NCBI GenBank assembly: GCA_964577715.1 | Contig: CAZOAA010000024.1 | Coordinates: 1-24,580, forward strand | Source: SUP05 sp964577715 | Lineage (GTDB): Bacteria > Pseudomonadota > Gammaproteobacteria > PS1 > Pseudothioglobaceae | DNA length: 24,580 bases | Direction: 5' to 3' | In this document: one piece after another, positions 1-6,773 of the stretch | Layout of the letters: the number at the start of each line of letters is the position of its first letter | Position numbering within the stretch: the stretch's first letter is position 1 | Program-made: the position numbers and the translations under genes | Notes under the pieces: generated by a model | What the model was told of the DNA's origin: nothing | The model's database searches: none | The model's input: only the letters and a program-made list of their open reading frames with translations

Positions 1-180
1 GGAAGGCATGCCCGCATTATGACGGATATTATTTTGGAAAAATATTTAAAAGAAAATCCAATTAAATGGGGTAGTGATTCATTGGCTTCAGATGATGACC
101 ATAGAAAGCGCTATATTGATGCGCTTAGGATGGCAGATAAAGGCGATTACCATCTTTTAATTGAATTTATTTCAAGATAG
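1..180 (+). CDS. Fic-domain protein, 'mobile mystery protein B' type, C-terminal part (5' end outside window)
   Basis: Frame 1 is open from the first base to the TAG at 178-180 and gives 59 residues. It begins GRHAR, which matches the end of the Fic signature HPFxxGNGRxxR. The tail contains WGSDSL, then KRYIDALRMADKGDYHLLIEF, which resembles the C-terminus of the Fic family called mobile mystery protein B. Family members usually transfer AMP or a related group onto a target protein, and this subfamily is typically found beside a small HTH protein (mobile mystery protein A) in mobile or accessory DNA. The catalytic His and the N-terminal part lie upstream of the window, so activity cannot be judged. 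The stop codon is one base from the radC start. The call rests on family recall of a short fragment; another Fic/DOC protein is the main alternative. Confidence 0.75.
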   Translation, partial: GRHARIMTDIILEKYLKENPIKWGSDSLASDDDHRKRYIDALRMADKGDYHLLIEFISR

Positions 181-181
181 T

Positions 182-859
182 ATGGCAATAACTGACTGGC
201 ATGAAAATGACCGACCACGAGAAAAACTACTGAAATTTGGTGAAGCCAGTTTGAGTGATGCTGAGTTGTTGGCGATATTTTTGCGTACAGGGGTAAAGGG
301 TAAAAGTGCGGTAGAATTAGCGCAAGATTTGCTTGACCAGTTTGGTTCGATTCATAATTTACTCAATGCAACTGAAGAAGAATTTTGCCAAGGCAAAGGT
401 TTGGGGCAGGCTAAGTATGTGCATTTGCGTGGCGTATTAGAGATGGCAAGGCGGCATTTTGAATCAGGTTTGACTAAGGGTGATGCGTTTACCAATCCTG
501 AGCAAATTGCACAATATTTGCATTTACATATTGGTAATTTAAACCGCGAGAGTTTTGCGCTATTGTTATTGAATCAAAAGCACAGGTTGATTAAGCTTGA
601 TATTTTATTTACCGGCACACTGAATCAAGCCAGTGTACATCCACGAGAAGTAGTGAAAGCGGTACTTGATAATAATGCTTGCGCGGTGGTTTTGGCGCAT
701 AATCATCCATCAGGTGATCCTACACCATCACAGGCGGATATTGATATAACTCAGCAAATTAAAAAAGCATTAGCGTTGATTGACGTGCGAGTACTGGACC
801 ATATTATTGTTGGCGATGGCGGGCAGTTTGAAAGTCTAGCGCAGGGTAATAAATTATGA
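182..859 (+). CDS. radC: RadC family JAMM-domain protein
   Basis: This 225-residue protein matches RadC over its usual length (about 220-225). The N-terminal part has a helix-hairpin-helix-like region (SDAELLAIFLRTG, then GLGQAKYVHLRG). The C-terminal JAMM/MPN+ metal site is visible as E123, H173-x-H175 (HNHPSGDPTPSQAD) and D186. The historical DNA-repair role of RadC is doubtful, and the family is best described as a putative metal-dependent hydrolase or DNA-associated protein. I chose ATG at 182 because MAITDWHENDRPREKLL matches the usual RadC N-terminus. An in-frame TTG at 161 would overlap the upstream Fic gene by 20 bases. There is no clear ribosome binding site. Its end overlaps the next gene by 4 bases (ATGA), which implies co-translation. 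Confidence 0.93.
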   Translation: MAITDWHENDRPREKLLKFGEASLSDAELLAIFLRTGVKGKSAVELAQDLLDQFGSIHNLLNATEEEFCQGKGLGQAKYVHLRGVLEMARRHFESGLTKGDAFTNPEQIAQYLHLHIGNLNRESFALLLLNQKHRLIKLDILFTGTLNQASVHPREVVKAVLDNNACAVVLAHNHPSGDPTPSQADIDITQQIKKALALIDVRVLDHIIVGDGGQFESLAQGNKL

Positions 860-1515
860 ATAAAGCTTTTATTACAAAATGGTTAAAACGTTTAGTTGTA
901 TTGGGCGTTTTGATTTTTGCCGTGTATTTAAATCACTTTAACAATATTGTTAAAGATGAATTTTCAAAACCAGTTGACCTGCTTAGTAGTAATTTGCAGT
1001 TTGATCAGCACCCTAAATCATTAATCAACATGCTTTTATTAATTGAAGATCAATCGTTCTTTAAGCATTCAGGTGTGGACTTTAAAGAGATTGCTAGAGT
1101 TTTGCGTGATTATCTTTTTTATGATAAGCCTATTAGAGGTGCAAGCACAATTACGCAGCAACTGATTAAAAACAAACTATTAAGCAGGGAAAGAAAAGCT
1201 AGTCGCAAGCTTAAAGAGGCAATAATGGCATTGTTGTTAGAGTTTTCATTTGATAAAGAATTTATACTTAATCGGTATATGAATAGCGTGTATTTAGGGC
1301 AAAAGGGCAATAAGGCAATTTATGGTTTTAATAATGCGGCTCGGTTTTATTTTAAAAAAGATTTGAGTTTATTGTCTTTAGAGGAAATGGCGACTTTGGT
1401 AGCTTTGGTTAAGGGCCCGAGTTACTATCATCCTATCAGATACCCTCAAAGATTGGCCAAACGCAGGCAATTGGTTTTATCTATCTATCACAGGTTTGAG
1501 AAAATTGTAAAATAG
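856..1515 (+). CDS. mtgA: Stand-alone GT51 peptidoglycan glycosyltransferase (MtgA-like, PBP1B-related)
   Basis: This 219-residue inner-membrane protein should polymerise lipid II into glycan strands on the periplasmic face. One membrane helix spans about residues 11-28. The GT51 motifs are all present: EDQSFFKH with catalytic E64, GASTITQQL (95-103), RKLKE with the second glutamate E121, and KEFILNRYMNSVYLGQ (134-149). No transpeptidase domain follows, so the protein is monofunctional. Its length is close to MtgA, but the YLGQKGNKAIYGF and VKGPSYYHPIRYPQRLAKRR segments look more like the GT domain of bifunctional PBP1B than MtgA, so the symbol is provisional. The gene overlaps radC by 4 bases and lies 4 bases before tsaB. 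The start ATG lies downstream of a weak AGGG. Confidence 0.85.
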   Translation: MNKAFITKWLKRLVVLGVLIFAVYLNHFNNIVKDEFSKPVDLLSSNLQFDQHPKSLINMLLLIEDQSFFKHSGVDFKEIARVLRDYLFYDKPIRGASTITQQLIKNKLLSRERKASRKLKEAIMALLLEFSFDKEFILNRYMNSVYLGQKGNKAIYGFNNAARFYFKKDLSLLSLEEMATLVALVKGPSYYHPIRYPQRLAKRRQLVLSIYHRFEKIVK

Positions 1516-1519
1516 CACA

Positions 1520-2176
1520 ATGCATCTTTTAGCTATTGATACTTGTACTGAGGTTTGCTCAGTGAGTTTATATTCTAATCAAACTAAAACCAGCCGTTTT
1601 GTTAAAGGCGTGGAAAAAAGCTCTGGTTTAATATTACCACTATGTGATGAAGTATTTAACGAAACCGGGATTACCCCTAAAGATTTAGATGGTATTGTTT
1701 ACACTAAAGGCCCTGGCGCATTTACTGGTGTGCGTATGTGTGTAGGCGTAGTACAGGGCATGTCGTTAGCGCACGATATTCCGACTATGGGTTTTTCAAC
1801 GTTAGAAGTTGTGGGGTTTGGTGCTAGTAAAAAATATAATTCTGATAAGGTTGCAGTAGCGCTTGATGCGCGTATGGGTGAAGTGTATTGGGGTGTTTAC
1901 CAAAATCAACAACTGAGCAATGAAAGCTTAAAAAATCCAAGTGAAGTTGATATTCTTGGTGCAGAATTTATCGGTGTGGGCACAGGGTGGGGCGCTTATG
2001 AGAAAGCCTTAATTGAGCGCAGTGGTATTAAAAATTATAAAGCGGATTTCTACCCTAAGTCGGAGAATTTGATAGATCTTTACTTAACCTGTGTTAATGA
2101 AAAAGACGGCTTTGATGATAAACTACCATTACCGACTTATTTACGTAATAACGTGGCACATAAGTCGTTAAAATGA
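1520..2176 (+). CDS. tsaB: tRNA threonylcarbamoyladenosine biosynthesis protein TsaB
   Basis: The 218-residue product matches TsaB, the partner that binds TsaD and TsaE for the t6A37 modification of ANN-decoding tRNAs in the cytoplasm. The ASKHA-fold N-terminus is clear (LLAIDTCTEVCSVSL). It is followed by the characteristic KGPGAFTGVRMCVGVVQG segment at about residues 64-81 and VALDARMGEVYWG at about 112-124. TsaB lacks the catalytic metal site of TsaD and acts as a scaffold. The length is slightly below the E. coli protein (231). The gene starts 4 bases after the GT51 gene with no visible Shine-Dalgarno sequence, so translation probably depends on the upstream reading. There is a 29-base gap to ccmC. 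Confidence 0.93.
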   Translation: MHLLAIDTCTEVCSVSLYSNQTKTSRFVKGVEKSSGLILPLCDEVFNETGITPKDLDGIVYTKGPGAFTGVRMCVGVVQGMSLAHDIPTMGFSTLEVVGFGASKKYNSDKVAVALDARMGEVYWGVYQNQQLSNESLKNPSEVDILGAEFIGVGTGWGAYEKALIERSGIKNYKADFYPKSENLIDLYLTCVNEKDGFDDKLPLPTYLRNNVAHKSLK

Positions 2177-2205
2177 CATTACTTTATTTATTTTGAAATT
2201 GACAT

Positions 2206-2958
2206 ATGTGGAAATGGATTCAGGCTTTTGCCTCACCACAAAATTTTTATTACACAGCTAAAAAAATCATTCCTTGGTTTTTGTATCCTTTTATTGTATT
2301 GACTTTGGTAGGGCTCTATTGGGGTTTGGTAGTTGCACCGGCTGATTATCAGCAAGGTGAAAGTTACCGTATTATGTTTATTCATGTGCCAAGTGCTTGG
2401 ATGAGTATGTTTGTTTATTTAGTGATGGCAATTGCCGGCGGTATTGGCCTTATTTGGCAAATTAAACTTGCCAATGTTGTAGCAAAAGTTTCAGCGCCAA
2501 TTGGCGCAACGTTTACTTTTATAGCTTTAGCAACTGGAGCGATATGGGGCAAGCCAATGTGGGGAACATGGTGGGTGTGGGATGCAAGGTTGACCTCCGA
2601 GCTTATTCTGTTGTTTTTATATTTGGCTTATATGTCGCTTAATAATGCTTTTGATAATCCTAAAACAGCTTCTAAAGCAAGCTCAGTTTTGGCAATTGTA
2701 GGCTTAATTAATCTGCCAATTATTCATTATTCGGTTAATTGGTGGAATACACTACACCAAGGTGCATCGGTTAGTTCGATTGAGAAAATATCGCAACCTG
2801 CAATTCATAGTGATATGCTAATGCCACTAATGATTATGGGCATTGCTTTCAAATTGCTATATGGTGCTTTAATGCTAATGAGAGCAAGAGACGAGTTGTT
2901 AATAAGAGAGCAAAACTCACGCTGGGTGAAAAGTGTAATTATGGAGGGAGAAAAATGA
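2206..2958 (+). CDS. ccmC: Heme exporter/handling protein CcmC
   Basis: This 250-residue polytopic membrane protein of System I cytochrome c maturation presents heme to CcmE in the periplasm. The family signature tryptophan-rich WGTWWVWD motif is at residues 119-126, followed by ARLTSELILLFLYL. The conserved external histidines are present (H60 in FIHVPS and H184 in NTLHQG). About six membrane helices can be drawn. The length is typical (about 245). There is no Shine-Dalgarno sequence before the ATG. The stop overlaps the ccmD start (ATGA at 2955-2958), as in other ccm operons. The gene is directly preceded by tsaB rather than ccmA/ccmB, so the ABC transporter half of the system is not in this cluster. 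Confidence 0.96.
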   Translation: MWKWIQAFASPQNFYYTAKKIIPWFLYPFIVLTLVGLYWGLVVAPADYQQGESYRIMFIHVPSAWMSMFVYLVMAIAGGIGLIWQIKLANVVAKVSAPIGATFTFIALATGAIWGKPMWGTWWVWDARLTSELILLFLYLAYMSLNNAFDNPKTASKASSVLAIVGLINLPIIHYSVNWWNTLHQGASVSSIEKISQPAIHSDMLMPLMIMGIAFKLLYGALMLMRARDELLIREQNSRWVKSVIMEGEK

Positions 2959-3125
2959 CCTTAGCAGAATATTTTTCTTTTCTTCCGTTTGGCAAATATG
3001 CGTTTTATATTTGGCTTTCATATTTATTAACTAGTATTTCTATTGCTATTTTATTTATACGCACAAGCAGTATCCATAAAAAAACTTTTTCACAATTGCG
3101 ACTTAAATATCTAAGAGAAAAATGA
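2955..3125 (+). CDS. ccmD: Heme exporter protein CcmD
   Basis: A 56-residue open frame lies between ccmC and ccmE. It has the CcmD pattern: a short N-terminus with FLPFGKYAFYIWLSYLLTS, a single membrane helix at about residues 15-35, and a basic C-terminal tail (HKKTFSQLRLKYLREK). CcmD stabilises the CcmC-CcmE complex and helps release holo-CcmE. It overlaps both neighbours by four bases, sharing ATGA with the end of ccmC and ATGA with the start of ccmE, which strongly supports a real translated gene and translational coupling. An AGGGAG sequence eight bases upstream of the start, inside the end of ccmC, can serve as ribosome binding site. The family is poorly conserved, so position and topology carry the call. 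Confidence 0.9.
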   Translation: MTLAEYFSFLPFGKYAFYIWLSYLLTSISIAILFIRTSSIHKKTFSQLRLKYLREK

Positions 3126-3538
3126 CAAAACGACAAAACAGAATGATACTTGTTGCCTTGCTAGTAGTTGGCGTTGGTTTAGCTGGTTATTTGGGCTTAA
3201 AGGCATTTAATGAAAACTTGCTGTATTTTTTTTCACCGACTGATGTGGTTGATGGAAAAGCACCAAAAGGTAAGAGTTTTCGCTTGGGTGGACTAGTGGC
3301 AAAGGATAGTGTTAAGCGTGATGGTTTGAAGGTTAATTTTGATGTAACTGATAATATTAATACCTTTAGTATTGAATATGTAGGCATCTTGCCAGATTTG
3401 TTCAGAGAGGGCCAGGGTATTATTACTACAGGCTCCTTGATTGATAATACTTTTGTGGCAACGGAAGTGCTTGCTAAGCATGATGAAAACTATATGCCGC
3501 CAGAAGTAGCAGACGCATTAGAAAAAGCTAAAAAATAA
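3122..3538 (+). CDS. ccmE: Periplasmic heme chaperone CcmE
   Basis: This 138-residue protein has one N-terminal membrane helix (about residues 7-28) and a periplasmic OB-fold domain. It binds heme covalently and passes it to apocytochrome c. The heme-attachment histidine is H120 in VLAKHDENYMPPE, with the conserved tyrosine Y124. Other family features are YFFSPTDVVDGKAPKGKSFRLGG (residues 35-57, quoted in part) and GILPDLFREGQGI. The length is a little below the E. coli protein (159), with a shorter C-terminal tail. It overlaps ccmD by 4 bases and is followed after 2 bases by ccmG, with no ccmF between them. Confidence 0.96.
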   Translation: MTKRQNRMILVALLVVGVGLAGYLGLKAFNENLLYFFSPTDVVDGKAPKGKSFRLGGLVAKDSVKRDGLKVNFDVTDNINTFSIEYVGILPDLFREGQGIITTGSLIDNTFVATEVLAKHDENYMPPEVADALEKAKK

Positions 3539-3540
3539 TA

Positions 3541-4062
3541 GTGAATAAATTTATACCACTAGCTTTATTTGTTGTTTTAGTTGGTTTTTTGTATATCGGG
3601 TTGGGGCTTGATCCTAAAAAACTCCCCTCACCTTTAATAGGTAAGGCGTTTCCAAACATTGAGGTTGAAGATTTTCACACGGGTGAAAAGTATTTAACTC
3701 AAGACAAATTAAAAAACAAAATATCACTGGTAAATGTTTGGGCATCTTGGTGCGTTACTTGTAGGGCTGAGCACGAGATGTTAATGAAAATTGCAAAACA
3801 GAATACCGTACAAATGGTAGGCATTAATTACAAAGACACTAAAAAAGATGGCAATAAGTTTATTGATATATTGGGTAATCCTTATCATTTTGTTGTGTTT
3901 GATCAGTTGGGAAAACTAGGGTTAGAATTAGGTGTTTATGCAACACCAGAAACTTTTTTAGTTGATCAAGATGGTATTATTCGTTTTAAGCGAATTGGTG
4001 AGATGACTCAAAGCATTTGGCAAAAGGAAGTTTTACCTTTAGTTAAGCAATTAAAAATATAA
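3541..4062 (+). CDS. ccmG: Thiol:disulfide interchange protein CcmG/DsbE
   Basis: This 173-residue membrane-anchored thioredoxin-like protein keeps the CXXCH cysteines of apocytochrome c reduced for heme ligation. An N-terminal helix (about residues 4-22) anchors it with the thioredoxin domain in the periplasm. The active site is WASWCVTC, with C71 and C74, and the cis-proline is P136 in YATPETF. The QLGKLGLELGVYATPETFLVD segment is typical of DsbE. The GTG at 3541 is taken as start because it is 2 bases after the ccmE stop and gives the correct signal anchor; no ATG precedes the anchor. No Shine-Dalgarno sequence is visible. A hairpin follows the stop, so the ccm transcript may end here. Confidence 0.92.
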   Translation: MNKFIPLALFVVLVGFLYIGLGLDPKKLPSPLIGKAFPNIEVEDFHTGEKYLTQDKLKNKISLVNVWASWCVTCRAEHEMLMKIAKQNTVQMVGINYKDTKKDGNKFIDILGNPYHFVVFDQLGKLGLELGVYATPETFLVDQDGIIRFKRIGEMTQSIWQKEVLPLVKQLKI

Positions 4063-4064
4063 GT

Positions 4065-4085
4065 AAATTCTAATAATTAGAATTT
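4065..4085 (+). terminator. Hairpin after ccmG, possible weak terminator
   Basis: A perfect 9-bp inverted repeat (AAATTCTAA and TTAGAATTT) is separated by a 3-base loop and followed by a T-rich run. The stem has only one G-C pair, so it is weaker than a typical intrinsic terminator. Its position two bases after the ccmG stop supports a role in ending or stabilising the ccm transcript. Confidence 0.4.
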
Positions 4086-4108
4086 TTATTTATTTTTATA
4101 AGAACCTA

Positions 4109-4136
4109 TTGACAGCAAGGTTTTTTGATGGATAAT
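4109..4136 (+). promoter_or_regulatory. Sigma-70 promoter of hupB
   Basis: A perfect -35 box TTGACA (4109-4114) is followed after 16 bases by GATAAT (4131-4136), five of six matches to the -10 consensus. Transcription would start near 4143 and give a leader of about 70 bases. AGGAGA at 4200-4205 then provides a good ribosome binding site for the ATG at 4213. This is the best-matching promoter in the window, in line with the high expression expected of HU. Confidence 0.65.
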
Positions 4137-4212
4137 GCTGTGAAAGCTTGTTTTAATATGGGCTTTTTTACTTTTAATAGAGAATGATATTCAATACACA
4201 GGAGAAAGAGAT

Positions 4213-4485
4213 ATGAATAAATCAGATTTAGTTGCAGCAATTGCACAAACTTCAGGATTAACAAAGGCTGACGCAGCTCGTGCATTAGACGCAACAACAG
4301 GCGCAATTACTGGCGCTCTATCAGCTGGTGATAATGTAGCAATTACTGGCTTTGGTAGTTTCTTAGTAAGAGATCGTGCAGCACGTACAGGTCGTAACCC
4401 GCAAACAGGTGCAACAATCCAAATTGCAGCTTCTAAAGTGCCAGCATTTAAAGCAGGAAAAGCGTTAAAAGAATCAGTAAATTAA
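4213..4485 (+). CDS. hupB: DNA-binding protein HU (beta-type)
   Basis: This 90-residue DNABII protein binds and bends DNA without strong sequence preference and compacts the nucleoid. The N-terminus MNKSDLVAAIAQTSGLTKADA and the arm region GRNPQTGATIQIAASKVPAFKAGKALK match HU-beta, including the conserved RNP at the tip of the DNA-clasping arm. The length equals that of E. coli HupB. It is a single-gene unit with its own strong promoter, a clear AGGAGA ribosome binding site and a strong terminator. Unlike the E. coli locus, it does not follow lon but is followed by ppiD after two tRNA genes, which preserves the hupB-ppiD linkage. Confidence 0.96.
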   Translation: MNKSDLVAAIAQTSGLTKADAARALDATTGAITGALSAGDNVAITGFGSFLVRDRAARTGRNPQTGATIQIAASKVPAFKAGKALKESVN

Positions 4486-4497
4486 TTTTTACTTGAG

Positions 4498-4503
4498 TAT
4501 AAT
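4498..4503 (+). promoter_or_regulatory. Candidate -10 box for the tRNA-Val/tRNA-Asp genes, inside the hupB terminator
   Basis: A perfect TATAAT overlaps the first bases of the hupB terminator stem. The next bases, ATGCCCG, are GC-rich like the discriminator of stringently controlled stable-RNA promoters. Transcription would begin near 4510, 33 bases before the mature tRNA-Val end. No convincing -35 hexamer lies 16-18 bases upstream, so this is tentative. Confidence 0.35.
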
Positions 4504-4542
4504 ATGCCCGGTGCTTGATTTAAGTATCGGGCATATTTTTTT
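4502..4542 (+). terminator. Intrinsic terminator of hupB
   Basis: The arms at 4502-4516 and 4522-4536 form a 15-bp RNA stem with two G-U pairs around the loop GATTT. They are followed by an unbroken T run to 4542. The core is GCCCG/CGGGC. The T run touches the first base of tRNA-Val, leaving no spacer. Confidence 0.85.
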
Positions 4543-4618
4543 GGGCGCTTAGCTCAGTTGGGAGAGCATCGCCCTTACAAGGCGAGGGTCACAAGTTCAA
4601 GTCTTGTAGCGCCCACCA
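4543..4618 (+). tRNA. tRNA-Val (anticodon TAC)
   Basis: A full 76-base cloverleaf is present. The acceptor stem pairs GGGCGCT with AGCGCCC. The D-loop holds AGCTCAGTTGGGAGAGC. The anticodon stem TCGCC/GGCGA encloses the loop CTTACAA with anticodon TAC. The T-arm contains GTTCAAGTC. Discriminator A and an encoded CCA (4616-4618) follow. It reads valine GUN codons. It is 10 bases upstream of tRNA-Asp and probably co-transcribed with it. Confidence 0.97.
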
Positions 4619-4628
4619 AAAAAAATTC

Positions 4629-4705
4629 GGAGCGGTAGTTCAGCTGGTTAGAATACCTGCCTGTCACGCAGGGGGTCGCGGGTTCGAATCCCGTCCGCTC
4701 CGCCA
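4629..4705 (+). tRNA. tRNA-Asp (anticodon GTC)
   Basis: A 77-base cloverleaf is present. The acceptor stem pairs GGAGCGG with CCGCTCC. The anticodon stem CCTGC/GCAGG encloses the loop CTGTCAC with anticodon GTC. The T-arm contains GGTTCGAATCC. Discriminator G and an encoded CCA (4703-4705) follow. It reads aspartate GAC/GAU codons. No intrinsic terminator is evident in the 154 bases before ppiD, so tRNA transcripts may run on. Confidence 0.97.
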
Positions 4706-4788
4706 TCACTTTTCTCAGTTTCGGCTTGTGAATTTATCCAATTTATATCTAGAAGACAAAGCCATTCGAGTTAAAGAGTATTTTCGTT

Positions 4789-4794
4789 TATAAT
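4789..4794 (+). promoter_or_regulatory. Candidate -10 box for ppiD
   Basis: A perfect TATAAT lies 65 bases before the ppiD ATG. The sequence 17-18 bases upstream (around TTCGAG) matches the -35 consensus only weakly. It is the only promoter-like element in the 4706-4859 gap, which otherwise shows nothing recognisable. Confidence 0.4.
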
Positions 4795-4859
4795 CCTTAT
4801 TTTTTTATTAATGAAATGGTTTTTAGCCAGCACGGCTAATTGCTATTAATATTGTTATT

Positions 4860-6701
4860 ATGCTTAGTTCAATTAGAAACAAAACAAAAGGCTGGCTTGC
4901 TTATGTAATCGTTGGTTTTATTACTGTTCCTTTTGCCTTATTTGGTATTAATGAATATTTTACGGGCGCATCAAATGTTATCGTTGCTAGTGTTGATGGT
5001 GATGAGATTTCTAAAGAGGCATTTCTTTCAGAGTTTAACCCTCAAAAAAGAAGACTTCAGCAGCGTTTATCTGAGCGTTATGATGCTAGTTTTGATACTG
5101 TATTAAAACAATCAGTCGTTCAAAATATGATCAATAGACGTTTATTGGCTCAATTTGCTAATAGCTTAGATTACGCCACGACAAATGCTGAGTTGCAAGC
5201 ATTGATTCAATCTAATGATTTGTTTCAGGTTGATGGAAAATTTTCAATAGAGGATTACCAAAAACTATTAAGACTTAATGGTTACAGTGCTAGTGAATAC
5301 GAATCAATTAAATTAAAAGAGTTAACTCAAAGTCAGATCAAGTATAACTTATTAGATTCTGCTTTTATAACACCTTCTTCGCTTAAAAACCTGCAGGCAT
5401 TAAATGATCAGCAGCGTAATTTTAACTATATCCAGCTTGATGCAGATAATTACTTAGATAAGGTAGAGGTAGATATTAAGAGTATTGAAGATTTTTATAA
5501 TAATCAAAAGCAGTCGTTTTTTGATCCTCAAAAAGTGAAGGTTGATTTTGTGGAGCTGTCACTAGATAAAGTTGCTAAAGGGATAAAAGTGAATGATGAT
5601 GAGTTGTTTAATTTTTATGAAGATGAGAAGAGTCGCTATACCACTGAAGGCGAGCGCAAGGCACAACATATTTTGGTTGAAACAAAAGAGCAGGCACAAA
5701 AAGTTATTAAACTTTTAAAAGATGGTGGTGATTTTGTTGACCTAGCTAAAGAGTATTCACAAGATACAGGTTCAAAGGACAGTGGCGGTGATTTGGGATT
5801 TTTTACCAAGGGTGTTATGGTGCCTGAATTTGAAGAAAAGGTGTTTAGCATGAAGCAAGGTGAGTTGAGCGATGCTGTTAAATCTGAGTTTGGATATCAT
5901 ATTATTAAGTTAAATGAAATTAAACTAGGTTCTGTTAAATCGTTTGATACTGTTCGATCTGAAGTAACAAAGCTCTATACACAAACACAGGCTCAAAAAT
6001 CACTTTACGATTTAACTGATCAATTGTCAAATTTAGCTTATGAAGCTAGCTTAGAAGAGATTTCTGATCAAATGAGTTTAGCAATTAACACAACAGAGTT
6101 TTTTGCTGAAAATAGCACAGATCATGAGAAAAAATTTATAGATACAGCCTTTAGTGATGTGGTTTTAAATAAAGGTGAAAATTCAGAACCTATTGAGTTA
6201 TCTAAAGGTAAGTTTGTGGTTATTAAGTTAAAAGATAAATTAGCAAAAAGACAGAAATCTTTTGATGAAGTTAAAGATGAGATTAATACTCATTTAACAA
6301 CTGTTTTGGCAAAAACTTTTGTTGATAAAGTTGCTAAAGATATTGCTACCTCACTTAGTAATAAAACTGGTTCTGCCAAAGAGTTAATGGAGAAAAATAA
6401 ACTTAAGTGGAATAATATTGGCTGGGTTGAAAGGGATTCTAAAACAGCAAGTGCCACTATTATTAATAAGATATTTGCATTATCTAAACCAAGCGAAGGA
6501 GGCTCTATCTATAGTGCCCAAGGTTTGGATAATCGTAGTGCTGTTGTACTACATTTATTAGCACTTAAAACACCAGAAAGTAAGGCAAACAAAGCTTTAG
6601 AGCGTTCTTTGTTGAGTTTCGAATCTGATGAAATGTTTGCTGGTATTTTGAAAACTTTGAGAGAAAAATCAGAAATTGAAATCTTTGAACAACGTTTGTA
6701 G
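4860..6701 (+). CDS. ppiD: Peptidyl-prolyl cis-trans isomerase/periplasmic chaperone PpiD
   Basis: This 613-residue inner-membrane-anchored periplasmic chaperone assists proteins leaving the Sec translocon. The start MLSSIRNKTKGWLAYVIVGF and one membrane helix at about residues 11-33 match PpiD closely. A SurA-like N-terminal chaperone region covers roughly 35-200. One parvulin (PpiC) domain spans about 265-356, with KAQHILVETKEQA, SGGDLGFFTKGVMVPEFE and FGYHIIKLNEI. A second divergent C-terminal chaperone region completes the protein. The length matches the E. coli protein (623). There is no Shine-Dalgarno sequence before the ATG, but homology of the N-terminus fixes the start. It follows hupB as in many gammaproteobacteria and ends at a bidirectional terminator. 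Confidence 0.94.
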   Translation: MLSSIRNKTKGWLAYVIVGFITVPFALFGINEYFTGASNVIVASVDGDEISKEAFLSEFNPQKRRLQQRLSERYDASFDTVLKQSVVQNMINRRLLAQFANSLDYATTNAELQALIQSNDLFQVDGKFSIEDYQKLLRLNGYSASEYESIKLKELTQSQIKYNLLDSAFITPSSLKNLQALNDQQRNFNYIQLDADNYLDKVEVDIKSIEDFYNNQKQSFFDPQKVKVDFVELSLDKVAKGIKVNDDELFNFYEDEKSRYTTEGERKAQHILVETKEQAQKVIKLLKDGGDFVDLAKEYSQDTGSKDSGGDLGFFTKGVMVPEFEEKVFSMKQGELSDAVKSEFGYHIIKLNEIKLGSVKSFDTVRSEVTKLYTQTQAQKSLYDLTDQLSNLAYEASLEEISDQMSLAINTTEFFAENSTDHEKKFIDTAFSDVVLNKGENSEPIELSKGKFVVIKLKDKLAKRQKSFDEVKDEINTHLTTVLAKTFVDKVAKDIATSLSNKTGSAKELMEKNKLKWNNIGWVERDSKTASATIINKIFALSKPSEGGSIYSAQGLDNRSAVVLHLLALKTPESKANKALERSLLSFESDEMFAGILKTLREKSEIEIFEQRL

Positions 6702-6728
6702 TGTGGTACATTAAGTGATTTAGATTAA

Positions 6729-6758
6729 AAAAAGCCCTATGTAAAAATAGGGCTTTTT
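6729..6758. terminator. Bidirectional intrinsic terminator between ppiD and fabI
   Basis: A perfect 12-bp inverted repeat (AAAAAGCCCTAT / ATAGGGCTTTTT) encloses the six-base loop GTAAAA. A-runs on the left and T-runs on the right give a poly-U tail in both orientations. It lies 27 bases after the ppiD stop and 15 bases before the fabI stop, so it serves both convergent genes. Confidence 0.9.
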
Positions 6759-6773
6759 AAGTTTTTAAAGGCT

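Noticed and set aside
161..181. TTG at 161 as an upstream start for radC
   Set aside because: It would overlap the Fic gene end by 20 bases, and ATG at 182 gives the family-typical N-terminus.
2199..2204. TTGACA just before ccmC as a -35 box
   Set aside because: It lies one base before the ccmC ATG; any -10 would be inside ccmC, and none is seen at the right spacing.
3541..4062. ccmG as a generic TlpA/thioredoxin not linked to cytochrome c
   Set aside because: Position 2 bases after ccmE and the DsbE-like GVYATPETFLVD segment favour CcmG.
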